Assembly: GCA_017416155.1 (NCBI GenBank)
Contig: JAFQDE010000005.1
Coordinates: 62,001 to 126,000, forward strand
Direction: 5' to 3'
DNA: 64,000 nt
DNA from: Tyzzerella sp.
GTDB taxonomy: Bacteria > Bacillota > Clostridia > Lachnospirales > Lachnospiraceae
How positions within the stretch are numbered: position 1 is the first letter of the stretch; each line of letters begins with the position of its first letter. The position numbers and the translations under genes are program-made. A model generated the notes under the pieces. That model saw only the letters and a list, made by a program, of their open reading frames with translations, was not told the origin of the DNA and did no database searches. Positions 1-8,583 of the stretch are shown here, piece by piece.

Positions 1-1
1 T

Positions 2-2080
2 GCGGTCGAAGATTCTCGTTTCTACAAACATAAGGGAATCGACGTGAAAGGAATTACCAGGGCTTTCGTAAAAGGTGTCACTTCGGGTGGTAATTTTTCA
101 CAAGGTGGAAGTACCATTACCCAGCAATTGATTAAGAACAGCGTTTTCCCAAACTTCAGTCAGGAAACGCAACTACAAAAAGTTGAGCGTAAAATCCAAG
201 AATTATATTTGGCAATTCAGATTGAAAAAATCGTTGAAAAAGATGAGATTCTGGAAAATTATTTGAACACGATAAATATGGGGCAGAACACGCTTGGTGT
301 GCAGGCTGCCTCAAAACGTTACTTTAACAAAGATGTCAGCGAACTTACACTTTCTGAATCCGCTACCCTTGCCGCAATCACAAAAAGCCCAAGCGGCTAT
401 AACCCAATTACCAATGCTGCTGCAAATTCGAAGAGACGTAAAAAAGTTCTCGACGATATGCTCGCTCAAGAAATGATTAACCAAGAGCAATATGATGCTG
501 CAATCGCAGATACGAATGGTGTATATGAACGTATTCAAACAGCAAATGCGGCATATCAGGAAAATCTCTCCGTTAATTCATATTTCGTAGATGAAGTAGC
601 AAAAGCGGTCATGAAGGATTTACAAAGTGAGTTGGGTTACTCTGAGACACAAGCGCATAATGCTGTATATAGTGGAGGTCTGAAAATCGTTTCAACTCAG
701 GACCTTAAGATGCAGACCATCTGCGACGAAGAGATGAATAACGAAAAGAACTATCCAAAACAAATTGATTGGACTGTCACAGGTGCTATTTCTATCGTAC
801 AACAAAATGGAACACAGAGACATTTTGATTCCACTACTTTTGGAAAATATGTCGCAAAGAAGTATAAAGAGAAAAATGGAAAAGAATTGGAGTATCCAAC
901 AACATTCTCTTCTAAAGAAAAAGCAAATGAAGCGGTTGATGAGTATATTGAATCATTAAAGAAAAGTCCTGATGACATCGTGTACTCTACCATTAAACTG
1001 ATTCCTCAGCCTCAAGCTACTGTTGTAGTAATGGATCAACACAATGGTTATGTGAAAGCGATGGTCGGCGGACGTGGTGAAAAAACAGGAAACATGAGTT
1101 TGAACCGTGCAACACAGTCTACCAGACAACCAGGGTCTACTTTCAAAATATTATCAACCTATGTTCCCGCTCTGGACATGAATAACGATACACTTGCCAC
1201 CACGATCCTGGACGCCCCATATAATTACAAAACCGGAGAGAAAAAACCTGTAAATAACTGGTGGAGTGGCTACAAGGGAAACATGACCATTCGCAAGTGT
1301 ATTGAACAATCTGCGAATGTCTGTACCGTCAAAAAATACACGGAGATCACTTCTGAGGTTGGAATGCAGTATTTGACAAAAAATTTCAGTTTCACTACAT
1401 TGCATGCAACGAATGATGCCGGACAAGCAACTGCTCTCGGTGGATTGACTAATGGTGTGTATAACATCGAACTGACTGCCGCTTATGCAGCTATTGCAAA
1501 CAAAGGTGTGTACACGGAACCAATTCTCTACACACACATTTATGATAATAACGGCAGTCTGTTATATGAAAATACGGCTAAGACACATACAGCAATGAAA
1601 GATTCCACAGCGGCACTAATCACAAGCGCTTTGGAAGACGTAGTAAAATACGGAACCGGTACGGCAGCCAGACTTTCAAAAATGACCTGCGCCGGAAAAA
1701 CAGGTACTACGACGGATACTAGGGACTTATGGTTCTCTGGTTTTACACCTTATCTTACTGCTTCTGTTTGGAGTGGTTATGATGACAACCAGGAAATCTC
1801 CGGATCAAGTAGTTATCACAAAACAATCTGGAAAAAGATTATGCAACGTATCCATGATACAAATAAGTATGAGTCTGTAAAATTTGAGATGCCGAAGTCA
1901 GTGGTTAAAAGAACCATTTGTACGCAAACAGGACTCATAGCAAGTAGCGATGCATGTAGCAAGCGTACAGAATATTTTGCTGAAGGAACTGTACCAAAGA
2001 AGAGTTGTCCGGGCCATGCTCCGGAGGCTCCTGCGGAGGGAGAAGCTGGAGGAACAACAGAGACTCCTGCTACAGAATAA
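2..2080 (+). CDS. class A penicillin-binding protein (PBP1A-like), 5' partial
   Basis: Bifunctional peptidoglycan synthase: a GT51 glycosyltransferase polymerises lipid II and a transpeptidase crosslinks stem peptides outside the membrane. The reading frame is open from base 2 and starts with the GT51 motif EDSRFYKHKGID, so the cytoplasmic tail, membrane anchor and first part of the GT domain lie before the window; the GTG at 44 is internal. Later GT motifs are GGSTITQQ and KDEILENYLN. The transpeptidase has STFK (nucleophile Ser codon at 1136-1138), SAN in the QSANV stretch and KTGTT. The C-terminus is a low-complexity tail rich in Glu, Pro, Ala and Thr. It stands alone on the plus strand and ends at a hairpin terminator. 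Family call is very safe; which PBP1 paralogue it is cannot be told. Confidence 0.95.
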   Translation, partial: AVEDSRFYKHKGIDVKGITRAFVKGVTSGGNFSQGGSTITQQLIKNSVFPNFSQETQLQKVERKIQELYLAIQIEKIVEKDEILENYLNTINMGQNTLGVQAASKRYFNKDVSELTLSESATLAAITKSPSGYNPITNAAANSKRRKKVLDDMLAQEMINQEQYDAAIADTNGVYERIQTANAAYQENLSVNSYFVDEVAKAVMKDLQSELGYSETQAHNAVYSGGLKIVSTQDLKMQTICDEEMNNEKNYPKQIDWTVTGAISIVQQNGTQRHFDSTTFGKYVAKKYKEKNGKELEYPTTFSSKEKANEAVDEYIESLKKSPDDIVYSTIKLIPQPQATVVVMDQHNGYVKAMVGGRGEKTGNMSLNRATQSTRQPGSTFKILSTYVPALDMNNDTLATTILDAPYNYKTGEKKPVNNWWSGYKGNMTIRKCIEQSANVCTVKKYTEITSEVGMQYLTKNFSFTTLHATNDAGQATALGGLTNGVYNIELTAAYAAIANKGVYTEPILYTHIYDNNGSLLYENTAKTHTAMKDSTAALITSALEDVVKYGTGTAARLSKMTCAGKTGTTTDTRDLWFSGFTPYLTASVWSGYDDNQEISGSSSYHKTIWKKIMQRIHDTNKYESVKFEMPKSVVKRTICTQTGLIASSDACSKRTEYFAEGTVPKKSCPGHAPEAPAEGEAGGTTETPATE

Positions 2081-2091
2081 GGTGCATAGCA

Positions 2092-2123
2092 AAAGGGACA
2101 ATCGAACGGATTGTCCCTTTCTT
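2092..2123. terminator. hairpin terminator between convergent genes
   Basis: Perfect 12-bp stem at 2092-2103 and 2109-2120 with a 5-base loop and T-rich 3' side. It lies 12 bases after the PBP stop and 9 bases before the stop of the convergent U32 gene, so it probably serves both; the A-run on the left arm gives the U-run for the minus strand. Confidence 0.85.
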
Positions 2124-2131
2124 ATTAGATT

Positions 2132-3355
2132 CTACTCTGCTCTTCTTAAAATATCGTACTGTTCTACCTTGATTCCAAGATCTACATACAGTACTTGCTT
2201 CGGATGTGGAGCGCTTTCCTGTTCAATACCATCCTCTGTCAAAATGCGTTTTACTGTCACTTCCACATTATCTCCATTTGGTTTCATGACCTCAATAGTC
2301 TCACCAACGGAAAATTTATTTCTCTGCTCAATACGATAAGTACCATCTTTCTCTTCTCCAATAATTCCAAGATAGGTGTATTCTTTTACATAGGTATTAC
2401 TATCGTATATCTGACTGTCTTCATTCGGCTTTCCAAAGAAGAATCCGGTTGTGAACTGTCTGTAAGTACAATTGGATATCTGATCAAGGTACCATGGCAT
2501 GTTCTTCTTGTAGAGTGCCGGATCTTTTTTATAATCATCAAGTGCTTTGCGGTAAGTTCTTGCAACCGTTGCAACATAGAGGGCTGTCTTCATACGTCCC
2601 TCAATCTTGAGGCTGTCTACACCCGACTCCACAAGTTCCGGAATGTATTCAATCATACACAGGTCCTTGGAATTGAAAATATAAGTTCCTCTCTCATTTT
2701 CAAATACCGGATAATACTCACCAGGTCTCGTTTCCTCTACAATTGAGTATTTCCAACGGCAGGGATGTGTGCATGCTCCTTGGTTTGCATCTCTTCCAAC
2801 CATGTAGTTACTCAGAAGACATCTGCCTGAATAAGAGATACACATTGCCCCATGTACAAATGTCTCTATCTCCATATCCTTCGGAATATTTGCACGAATT
2901 TCCTTAATCTCCTCCAAAGAAAGTTCACGCGCTGTCACTACACGTGTTGCACCCTGCTTGTACCAAAAATTAAAAGTTCCATAGTTTGTATTGTTCGCTT
3001 GTGTGCTGATATGACGTTCAATCTCAGGGCAAACCTCTCCTGCAATCTCGAAGATAGCCGGGTCAGCAATAATCAGACCATCTGGTTTGAGTTCCTTTAA
3101 CTCTTCAAAATACGCCCTCACACCTACAAGGTCATTGTTATGTGCTAAAATATTGGCCGTCACATACACCTTTACATCATACTCATGTGCAAATGCGATA
3201 CCTTCACGCATCTCATCCATTGTAAAGTTCTTTGCCTTTGCGCGAAGTCCAAACGCTTCTCCACCAATATAGACAGCATCTGCTCCAAAGATAACTGCTG
3301 TCTTTAATACTTCCAGACTGCTTGCCGGAATCAATAATTCAGGATGTCTTGCCAT
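2132..3355 (-). CDS. trhP: U32 family protein, tRNA U34 hydroxylation (TrhP-like)
   Basis: 407 aa U32 protein. Once annotated as peptidases or collagenases, these proteins are now known in E. coli (TrhP/YegQ) and B. subtilis (YrrN/YrrO) to be needed for prephenate-dependent 5-hydroxylation of uridine 34 in tRNA. The N-terminus MARHPELLIPASSLEVLKTA and the GADAVYIGGE stretch are typical, and a Cys-rich core (GAMCISYSGRC, then GACTHPCRW) carries the cluster-binding cysteines of the family. It starts 3 bases after the TrmR stop, with its ribosome site inside the trmR end, so the two are translationally coupled. B. subtilis has two U32 genes next to trmR; here only one is seen. Substrate is inferred from the neighbour. 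Confidence 0.8.
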   Translation of the reverse strand: MARHPELLIPASSLEVLKTAVIFGADAVYIGGEAFGLRAKAKNFTMDEMREGIAFAHEYDVKVYVTANILAHNNDLVGVRAYFEELKELKPDGLIIADPAIFEIAGEVCPEIERHISTQANNTNYGTFNFWYKQGATRVVTARELSLEEIKEIRANIPKDMEIETFVHGAMCISYSGRCLLSNYMVGRDANQGACTHPCRWKYSIVEETRPGEYYPVFENERGTYIFNSKDLCMIEYIPELVESGVDSLKIEGRMKTALYVATVARTYRKALDDYKKDPALYKKNMPWYLDQISNCTYRQFTTGFFFGKPNEDSQIYDSNTYVKEYTYLGIIGEEKDGTYRIEQRNKFSVGETIEVMKPNGDNVEVTVKRILTEDGIEQESAPHPKQVLYVDLGIKVEQYDILRRAE

Positions 3356-3358
3356 TTT

Positions 3359-4009
3359 CTATTCCTCTCTCACTTTCGTACTTAATGCCACTCCGTCCCC
3401 CAGCGGGATAATGGAGGTCTCTAATAATTTATGATGCTTGAGTTCATACAGATATTCACGCATACGACTGTGGATGGTTCGATTGCGTCTCTCTACTGCA
3501 AAGCGAGACTCAATAATATCGCCGTCCTGTAGCACATTATCCGAAATCAATACACCATCTTTGGTAAGCAGACGCACTACCTCCGGCATATAGTATATAT
3601 ACTGTGCCTTTGCTGCATCCATAAAGATAAAATCAAACTCACCTTCCATACCTTTTAGAATCTCAAGTGCATCTCCCTCTAACAGTGTAATCTGTTCCTC
3701 TTTACCTGCCCGCCGAAAATTCTCTCTAGCAATTGGGATACGTGGTTCATACTTTTCAATCGTAGTAATATGGCAATCACACGGAGCATACTCACTCATT
3801 AATATCGCTGAAAATCCAACTGCTGTCCCCACTTCCAATATGTGTTTCGGTTTCTTAATTGCCAAGAGCACCTTGAGAAAACTCTGCATTTCCTTGCGAA
3901 TAATCGGCACAAACGTATCGAGCGCTTCTTTTTCAATTGTCTCTAATATTTCACTGTTTTCTGTCTCCAACGAGTGAATAAACGTCACCATGCGTTCATC
4001 TACAATCAT
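3359..4009 (-). CDS. trmR: tRNA 5-hydroxyuridine methyltransferase TrmR (O-methyltransferase)
   Basis: 216 aa SAM-dependent class I methyltransferase of the COMT-like family. The B. subtilis orthologue YrrM/TrmR methylates 5-hydroxyuridine at tRNA position 34 to 5-methoxyuridine. Visible features are the SAM loop LEVGTAVGFSA, the acidic residues after motif II (TTIEKYEP) and FIFMDAAKAQY with metal-binding Asp, followed by the DNVLQDG motif. An upstream extension of the frame to 4162 is rejected: ATG at 4009 has the site AGGAAGG about 8 bases before it, the length then matches the family, and the extension would translate a palindromic intergenic region. Gene order trmR to trhP matches the pathway order reversed (hydroxylation precedes methylation). 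Confidence 0.85.
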   Translation of the reverse strand: MIVDERMVTFIHSLETENSEILETIEKEALDTFVPIIRKEMQSFLKVLLAIKKPKHILEVGTAVGFSAILMSEYAPCDCHITTIEKYEPRIPIARENFRRAGKEEQITLLEGDALEILKGMEGEFDFIFMDAAKAQYIYYMPEVVRLLTKDGVLISDNVLQDGDIIESRFAVERRNRTIHSRMREYLYELKHHKLLETSIIPLGDGVALSTKVREE

Positions 4010-4036
4010 CTTTTTTATCCTTCCTATTTCCACAAT

Positions 4037-4160
4037 CAAGGACGGAGAAAAATCCCCGTCCTTGTGTGTGTGCCACACACACCGCTCCGCGCGGATGCGC
4101 AGAGGCGCGTGTAAGGTAATCATTGCTTCGCAATCGCGCCTCGCGCAAGACTTTGCAAGC
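4037..4160. repeat. cluster of palindromes in the rnj-trmR gap
   Basis: About 125 bases, GC-richer than the surroundings, made almost wholly of inverted repeats: a 9-bp stem 4037-4045/4056-4064; GTGTGTGTG 4064-4072 against CACACACAC 4074-4082; the 10-base palindrome TCCGCGCGGA at 4086-4095; and a nested pair AGGCGCG 4103-4109/CGCGCCT 4135-4141 holding ATTGC-TTC-GCAAT at 4122-4134. Nothing codes here on either strand. It may be a REP-like dispersed unit or an RNA processing/stability element in a polycistronic message; no U-run follows, so it is not a simple terminator. Confidence 0.6.
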
Positions 4161-4174
4161 AAACTCTTATAAAA

Positions 4175-5848
4175 TTACACATCCATAATAATTGGAAGAA
4201 TCATCGGTTTTCTCTTTGTCTTCTTCCAGATAAAATCATTCATTGTATCTCGAATAACCATCTTGATACGGTTCCAATCTGCATATCGGTTGTAAGAAAG
4301 ACAATTCTCAATCGCGTCACAGAGTACTTGTTTCGCCTCTTCCATAAGGTCTTCTGACTCTCTCACGTAGACAAAGCCTCGCGACACAATATCCGGTCCT
4401 GCAAGTACCTGATTGGTTCCACGTTCCAAAGTAAGAACGACAATCATAATACCATCTTCTGCAAGATGCTGTCTGTCTCTGAGCACGATATTTCCAACAT
4501 CTCCGACACCAAGTCCATCCACTAAGATAGATCCGGTCTGAACTTTATCAATAACCTTTGCTTCATCCTGGTCGATTGAAAGAACATCACCTGACTGAAT
4601 CATAAAGATGTTTTCTTTTGGAATACCAAGTGCTTCTGCAATACCTGCATTGGCTTTCCTATGTCGATATTCACCATGCACCGGAATTGCATATTTCGGT
4701 TTTAATAACGAATAAACCAGTTTCAACTCTTCCTGACAAGCATGTCCGGATACGTGTGCATCTTTGAATATAACGGTTGCACCTTTCTGTTGTAATTCAT
4801 TGATTACCTTCGAAACTGCCTTCTCATTTCCTGGAATCGGTGAAGAACTGAAAATAACCGTATCGCCCGGTTTGATAGACACCTTCTTGTGAATATCTGC
4901 TGCCATACGTGACAGAGCGGCCATTGATTCTCCCTGACTGCCGGTTGTGATAAGAACAGTCTTCTCATCCGGATAATTCTTTAACTCATCAATCTGTATC
5001 AATGTATTTTCCGGCACATCCAGGTAGCCGAGTTCTGACGCAGTCTCAATAATATTGACCATACTGCGACCTTCAACGACAACCTTTTTACCATATTTGT
5101 ATGCCGAACTAATAATCTGACGCACACGGTCCACATTGGATGCAAATGTTGCAATAATAATTCTGCTGTTGCAGTGTTCCGCAAACAAATGGTCAAAAGT
5201 AATTCCTACAGTTCTCTCTGACATTGTAAATCCAGGTTTTTCCGCATTCGTACTGTCTGACATCATGGCAAGAACACCTTTCTTACCAAGTTCTGCAAAT
5301 CTCTGCAAATCTATTGCATCGCCGAATACCGGTGTGTAATCCACCTTAAAATCACCTGTGTGTACCACTATTCCCACCGGTGAATAAATTGCGAGCGCCG
5401 CCGCATCTTGAATACTATGATTCGTCTTGATAAATTCAATACGTAAATGTCCTAAGTTAATAGACTGACCATAAGTAACCACTTTGCGTTTCGTTGTGCG
5501 AAGCATATTATGTTCTTTTAGTTTGTTGTCAATAATACCCATTGTAAGCTTTGTTGCGTATATTGGGACATTAATATCTCTAAGCACGTAGGACAATGCG
5601 CCGATATGGTCTTCATGACCATGCGTAATAACAAAGCCTTTGACTTTGTCTATGTTATCTTTTAAATATGTGACATCCGGAATGACAAGGTCAATTCCAA
5701 GCATATCGTCCTCCGGAAACGCGAGTCCGCAATCCACAACCACAATACTGTCTTCATATTCAAAGGCAGTAATATTCATACCTATCGATTCCAAACCACC
5801 GAGTGGTATAATCTTCAATTTTGATTTCACATTCATTTCTGTTTTCAC
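4175..5848 (-). CDS. rnj: ribonuclease J
   Basis: 557 aa metallo-beta-lactamase/beta-CASP nuclease with 5'-3' exoribonuclease and endonuclease activity in mRNA decay and rRNA maturation. The zinc site motif HGHEDH is at residues 76-81, followed by GDFKVDYTPV (GDF), MSDSTNAEKPG and the beta-CASP segments GRSMVNI, TTGSQGE, SSSPIPGNE and HVSGHA; PVHGEYRH is the last metal motif. A C-terminal RNase J domain closes the protein. The start is GTG at 5848: GGAGG lies 6 bases before it, while the in-frame ATG at 5836 would be 18 bases away. Follows the DUF1292 gene and precedes trmR. Whether it is J1 or J2 cannot be decided alone. Confidence 0.95.
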   Translation of the reverse strand: MKTEMNVKSKLKIIPLGGLESIGMNITAFEYEDSIVVVDCGLAFPEDDMLGIDLVIPDVTYLKDNIDKVKGFVITHGHEDHIGALSYVLRDINVPIYATKLTMGIIDNKLKEHNMLRTTKRKVVTYGQSINLGHLRIEFIKTNHSIQDAAALAIYSPVGIVVHTGDFKVDYTPVFGDAIDLQRFAELGKKGVLAMMSDSTNAEKPGFTMSERTVGITFDHLFAEHCNSRIIIATFASNVDRVRQIISSAYKYGKKVVVEGRSMVNIIETASELGYLDVPENTLIQIDELKNYPDEKTVLITTGSQGESMAALSRMAADIHKKVSIKPGDTVIFSSSPIPGNEKAVSKVINELQQKGATVIFKDAHVSGHACQEELKLVYSLLKPKYAIPVHGEYRHRKANAGIAEALGIPKENIFMIQSGDVLSIDQDEAKVIDKVQTGSILVDGLGVGDVGNIVLRDRQHLAEDGIMIVVLTLERGTNQVLAGPDIVSRGFVYVRESEDLMEEAKQVLCDAIENCLSYNRYADWNRIKMVIRDTMNDFIWKKTKRKPMILPIIMDV

Positions 5849-5899
5849 GCCACACCTCCATGTCTAATTTTATCTAGCTGTTTTCTTTGGCATATTTTC

Positions 5900-6160
5900 T
5901 TACATCTCAATATCTACGTCTTCCAACAGTTCCTCGAACACTTTTAAAACACTTGAAAGTTCTACATCGTCTTCTACAATCTCATACACACTTTCTGTGT
6001 CCTCTGCTGAACTCATATCTCTTAGAATTAGGCACTCTGCCTCATCTTCCTCTGAGTCTGTTACCAAGATGTAATTTTTTCCGCTGATTCTTGTCTGTTC
6101 CAGCACAAAGAACTCTACTTCTTCCTTTGTGTCTTCAAATGTAAACTTAATTTTTTCCAT
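5900..6160 (-). CDS. DUF1292 family small acidic protein
   Basis: 86 aa, strongly acidic, beginning MEKIKFTFEDTKEEVEFFVLEQTRISGKNY. Matches the DUF1292 (YrzB-like) family by the pattern of an N-terminal Glu-rich beta region, the ILVTDSEEDEAECLILRD core and an acidic tail. No biochemical role is established. Its place directly after ireB and yqgF is the usual Firmicutes arrangement. Ribosome site GAGGGAG lies just before the ATG. The C-terminal half (SVYEIVEDDVELSSVLKVFEELLEDVDIEM, here 30 residues not further resolved) looks helical and negatively charged. Confidence 0.85.
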   Translation of the reverse strand: MEKIKFTFEDTKEEVEFFVLEQTRISGKNYILVTDSEEDEAECLILRDMSSAEDTESVYEIVEDDVELSSVLKVFEELLEDVDIEM

Positions 6161-6179
6161 GCTACTCCCTCATCATCTG

Positions 6180-6608
6180 CTATTTTCCAATACAAAGTGA
6201 ATCCAAATATCCCTGCAAAATAAAAACCGCAGCAATCTTGTCCACATACTTCTTGCGATTTTCTCTTCGGACATTGCTCTCTATAAGTGTTCTCTCGGCT
6301 TCAACGGTTGTAAGCCTCTCATCCCACATAATAACCGGAATGCCGATTCTTCTTTCAAGCATTGCCTTTAATTCTAAAGATTTTTCCGCACGTTCACCGA
6401 TTGTATTGTTCATATTTTTTGGAAATCCGAGTACAATCTTCTCTACTTTATATTCTTTTACAAGTTCCTCAATTCGCGCAAGCGTTTTTCGAAGCTTATT
6501 CTCTTCCTTGCGCTCAATCGTCTCAATGCCCTGTGCCGTAATACCTAATGGATCGCTGATTGCCACGCCGACCGTCTTAGATCCATAGTCTAATCCCATA
6601 ACTCTCAT
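6180..6608 (-). CDS. yqgF: YqgF/RuvX, putative Holliday junction resolvase or pre-16S nuclease
   Basis: 142 aa RNase H-fold nuclease. Catalytic acidic residues sit in [13 protein letters not shown] (first Asp), the [11 protein letters not shown] segment, [10 protein letters not shown], and a C-terminal Asp in [17 protein letters not shown]. The family was named Holliday junction resolvase-like, and E. coli YqgF is needed for 5' processing of 16S rRNA. Length is typical (about 140 aa). It begins 6 bases downstream of the ireB stop with only a weak ribosome site, suggesting translational coupling. Confidence 0.93.
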   Translation of the reverse strand: MRVMGLDYGSKTVGVAISDPLGITAQGIETIERKEENKLRKTLARIEELVKEYKVEKIVLGFPKNMNNTIGERAEKSLELKAMLERRIGIPVIMWDERLTTVEAERTLIESNVRRENRKKYVDKIAAVFILQGYLDSLCIGK

Positions 6609-6614
6609 AATATC

Positions 6615-6878
6615 TTATTCCCAAGAATGATGTTTGATATACGTCTTTAACATCTCTTCTACCAATTCGTCGCGCTCCATCTTCATAATCAGACTTCTCG
6701 CCCCATTGTAACTTGTAATATAAGTCGGATCTCCTGACATAATATATCCGACCATCTGGCTCACCGGATTGTAGCCTTTTTCTCTCAGAGCCTGGTACAC
6801 AATTTCAAGAATATCTTTTGCTTGAATCTGTGGTCCGTTTTCTACTTGGAAAAATTGTGTGTTACTTAATTTGCTCAT
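6615..6878 (-). CDS. ireB: IreB family regulatory phosphoprotein
   Basis: 87 aa. Orthologue of IreB (DUF965), which in Enterococcus faecalis is phosphorylated on N-terminal threonines by the PASTA kinase IreK and tunes cephalosporin resistance. The conserved body is plain: NGPQIQAKDILEIVYQAL, REKGYNPVSQMVGYIMSGDP, and TYITSYNGARSLIMKMERDE. A Thr is present at residue 7 near the N-terminus. First gene of the ireB-yqgF-DUF1292-rnj-trmR-trhP run; the site AAAGGA lies before the ATG. No kinase or phosphatase gene of that pathway lies in the window. Confidence 0.93.
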   Translation of the reverse strand: MSKLSNTQFFQVENGPQIQAKDILEIVYQALREKGYNPVSQMVGYIMSGDPTYITSYNGARSLIMKMERDELVEEMLKTYIKHHSWE

Positions 6879-6936
6879 ATGCTCACGTCCTTTTATACTT
6901 CTTCATTCTTCATTCTAATATAAATAGTCATCAAAT

Positions 6937-8211
6937 TCAATGAATAATTTGCGAATGATTATCAATTCGAACATTTGTTAGTTGATTTTGCAAATTTTCT
7001 TCGGTTTGTAGTGCAATTTTGACATATTCTTTGGTATGTCCCACCCAAAAATCAGTCTCTTTTTTGGTGATTTTTTCCTCAAACAGTACTTCGACCTCCA
7101 TACCGATAAAACTCATTTCATACGCTTTTCTTTTCTGCTCATCCATCTCAAGCATGACGTTACTTCGCAAACTTTTAATCTGCTCCGGCACTTGATTTTC
7201 CATCACTGCCGCCTTGGTTCCCTGGCGCTTTGAGTATTTGAAAATATGTGTCTCATAAAAATTCACCTTGTCAACAAACGCCCTTGACTGTTCAAACTCT
7301 TCCTCTGTCTCTCCCGGAAATCCTACGATTACATCTGTTGTCAATGCAGGATTATCAAAATATTTGCGCAAAAGCTGACATTTCTCATAATATTCTTCGG
7401 ATGTGTATCTTCGGTTCATTCTGCGAAGGGTTTCATCACATCCACTCTGCAAGGAGAGATGAAAATGCGGACACATCTTTGGAAGTTCCGAAATCGTTTT
7501 CGCAAATTCTTCGGTAATAATTCTCGGTTCAAGAGAACCCAGACGTATTCGCTCAATACCTTCTACCCCATGGACCGCCAGAATGAGCGACAGCAAATCC
7601 TCATTTCCTAAATCCACACCGTAAGAACTCAAGTGGATACCTGTGAGAACAACCTCTTTGTATCCGTTGTTGGCTAAAGCTGTCACTTCACGGATAACAT
7701 CCTCTTTTGCACGGCTGCGAACACGCCCTCTTGCAAACGGAATAATGCAATAAGTACAAAATTGATTGCAGCCATCCTGCACTTTAATATAGGCTCTTGT
7801 ATGCTCTGCCGTCTTACTAAGATGCATCTCTTCGTATTCTTTTGTATGATTGATATCTATGACAGACTTCGGAGTATGCGTTTCCAATATCTCAATCAAG
7901 TCTTTTTTCTTATTATTGCCAATGATGATGTCTATACATTCATCCACTTCTCCATTTTCTTCCTGCGCCTGTACATAACACCCGGTAGCAACCACTATCG
8001 CATCCGGATTCAGCTTCTTTGCACGATGTAACATTTGGCGAGACTTCCTGTCTGCCATATTAGTTACGGTACAAGTGTTGATGATATAGATATCGGCTCC
8101 CTCTTTAAATGGTACAATCTCGTAACCGTGATTTTCCAGCATTTCCTGCATTGCCTCTGTTTCATATGCATTTACTTTACATCCCAAGTTGTGTAATGCA
8201 ACTTTCATCAT
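6937..8211 (-). CDS. mtaB: tRNA (N6-L-threonylcarbamoyladenosine(37)-C2) methylthiotransferase MtaB
   Basis: 424 aa radical SAM methylthiotransferase converting t6A37 to ms2t6A37 in tRNAs for ANN codons. The N-terminal domain has the three auxiliary-cluster cysteines (HNLGCKVN, NTCTVTN, ATGCYVQ). The radical SAM motif is CNQFCTYC, followed by the TGIHLSSYG and GFPGETEEEF motifs; a TRAM domain is expected at the end. The frame extends to an ATG at 8238, but ATG at 8211 is preferred: the site GAAAGGAC is about 9 bases before it and the family N-terminus starts there. Stands on its own, divergent from the HPr-like gene. Confidence 0.93.
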   Translation of the reverse strand: MMKVALHNLGCKVNAYETEAMQEMLENHGYEIVPFKEGADIYIINTCTVTNMADRKSRQMLHRAKKLNPDAIVVATGCYVQAQEENGEVDECIDIIIGNNKKKDLIEILETHTPKSVIDINHTKEYEEMHLSKTAEHTRAYIKVQDGCNQFCTYCIIPFARGRVRSRAKEDVIREVTALANNGYKEVVLTGIHLSSYGVDLGNEDLLSLILAVHGVEGIERIRLGSLEPRIITEEFAKTISELPKMCPHFHLSLQSGCDETLRRMNRRYTSEEYYEKCQLLRKYFDNPALTTDVIVGFPGETEEEFEQSRAFVDKVNFYETHIFKYSKRQGTKAAVMENQVPEQIKSLRSNVMLEMDEQKRKAYEMSFIGMEVEVLFEEKITKKETDFWVGHTKEYVKIALQTEENLQNQLTNVRIDNHSQIIH

Positions 8212-8292
8212 ATTTTTTGTCCTTTCTTTCCTTGACATTTTCTTCCATAAAGCATAAGATATGTCTTGTGAAAACTCTCAAGGAGGTTATTT

Positions 8293-8526
8293 ATGAAAAC
8301 TATAGATATTTCTTTAAATTCCATTGACAAGGTGAAAACATTTGTCAATTTAATTAACAGATTCGATTATGATTTTGACCTTGTATCCGGAAGATACGTA
8401 ATCGATGCAAAATCTATCATGGGAATCTTTAGTTTGGATTTGTCAAAACCAATCACACTGAATATTTACGCTGAAGATGAGATTGCTGATGACATTATAA
8501 AACAATTAGCACCTTACTTAGTATAA
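8293..8526 (+). CDS. HPr/Crh-like protein lacking the phosphorylatable His
   Basis: 77 aa with the HPr fold pattern. The region around HPr Ser46 is conserved as AKSIMGIFSLDL (Ser41 here), followed by the usual PITL beta strand. The HPr active-site sequence GLHARPA is absent: the matching place reads SIDKVKTF with no His. This is the pattern of Bacillus Crh (no His15, Ser46 kept), suggesting a regulatory rather than PTS-carrier role, possibly as an HPr kinase substrate and CcpA partner; that is inference. Start is strongly supported by AAGGAGG at 8279-8285. Single-gene unit with its own terminator. Confidence 0.75.
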   Translation: MKTIDISLNSIDKVKTFVNLINRFDYDFDLVSGRYVIDAKSIMGIFSLDLSKPITLNIYAEDEIADDIIKQLAPYLV

Positions 8527-8531
8527 TTCAT

Positions 8532-8564
8532 AAAGCCCCACCATTCAATATGGCGGGGCTTTTT
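8532..8564. terminator. terminator after the HPr-like gene
   Basis: 13-bp stem AAAGCCCCACCAT (8532-8544) against ATGGCGGGGCTTT (8550-8562) with one mismatch, followed by a T-run. Lies between the convergent HPr-like and thiI genes and may also stop thiI. Confidence 0.85.
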
Positions 8565-8583
8565 AAATCAAAAACTTCTCAAC

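Noticed and set aside
1154-1537. Antisense open frames of 60-130 codons over the PBP and other genes
   Set aside because: They shadow well-supported genes in other frames and resemble no protein family.
4010-4162. N-terminal extension of trmR by 51 codons
   Set aside because: It translates the palindromic gap, has unusual composition, and the ATG at 4009 has a good ribosome site and matches family length.
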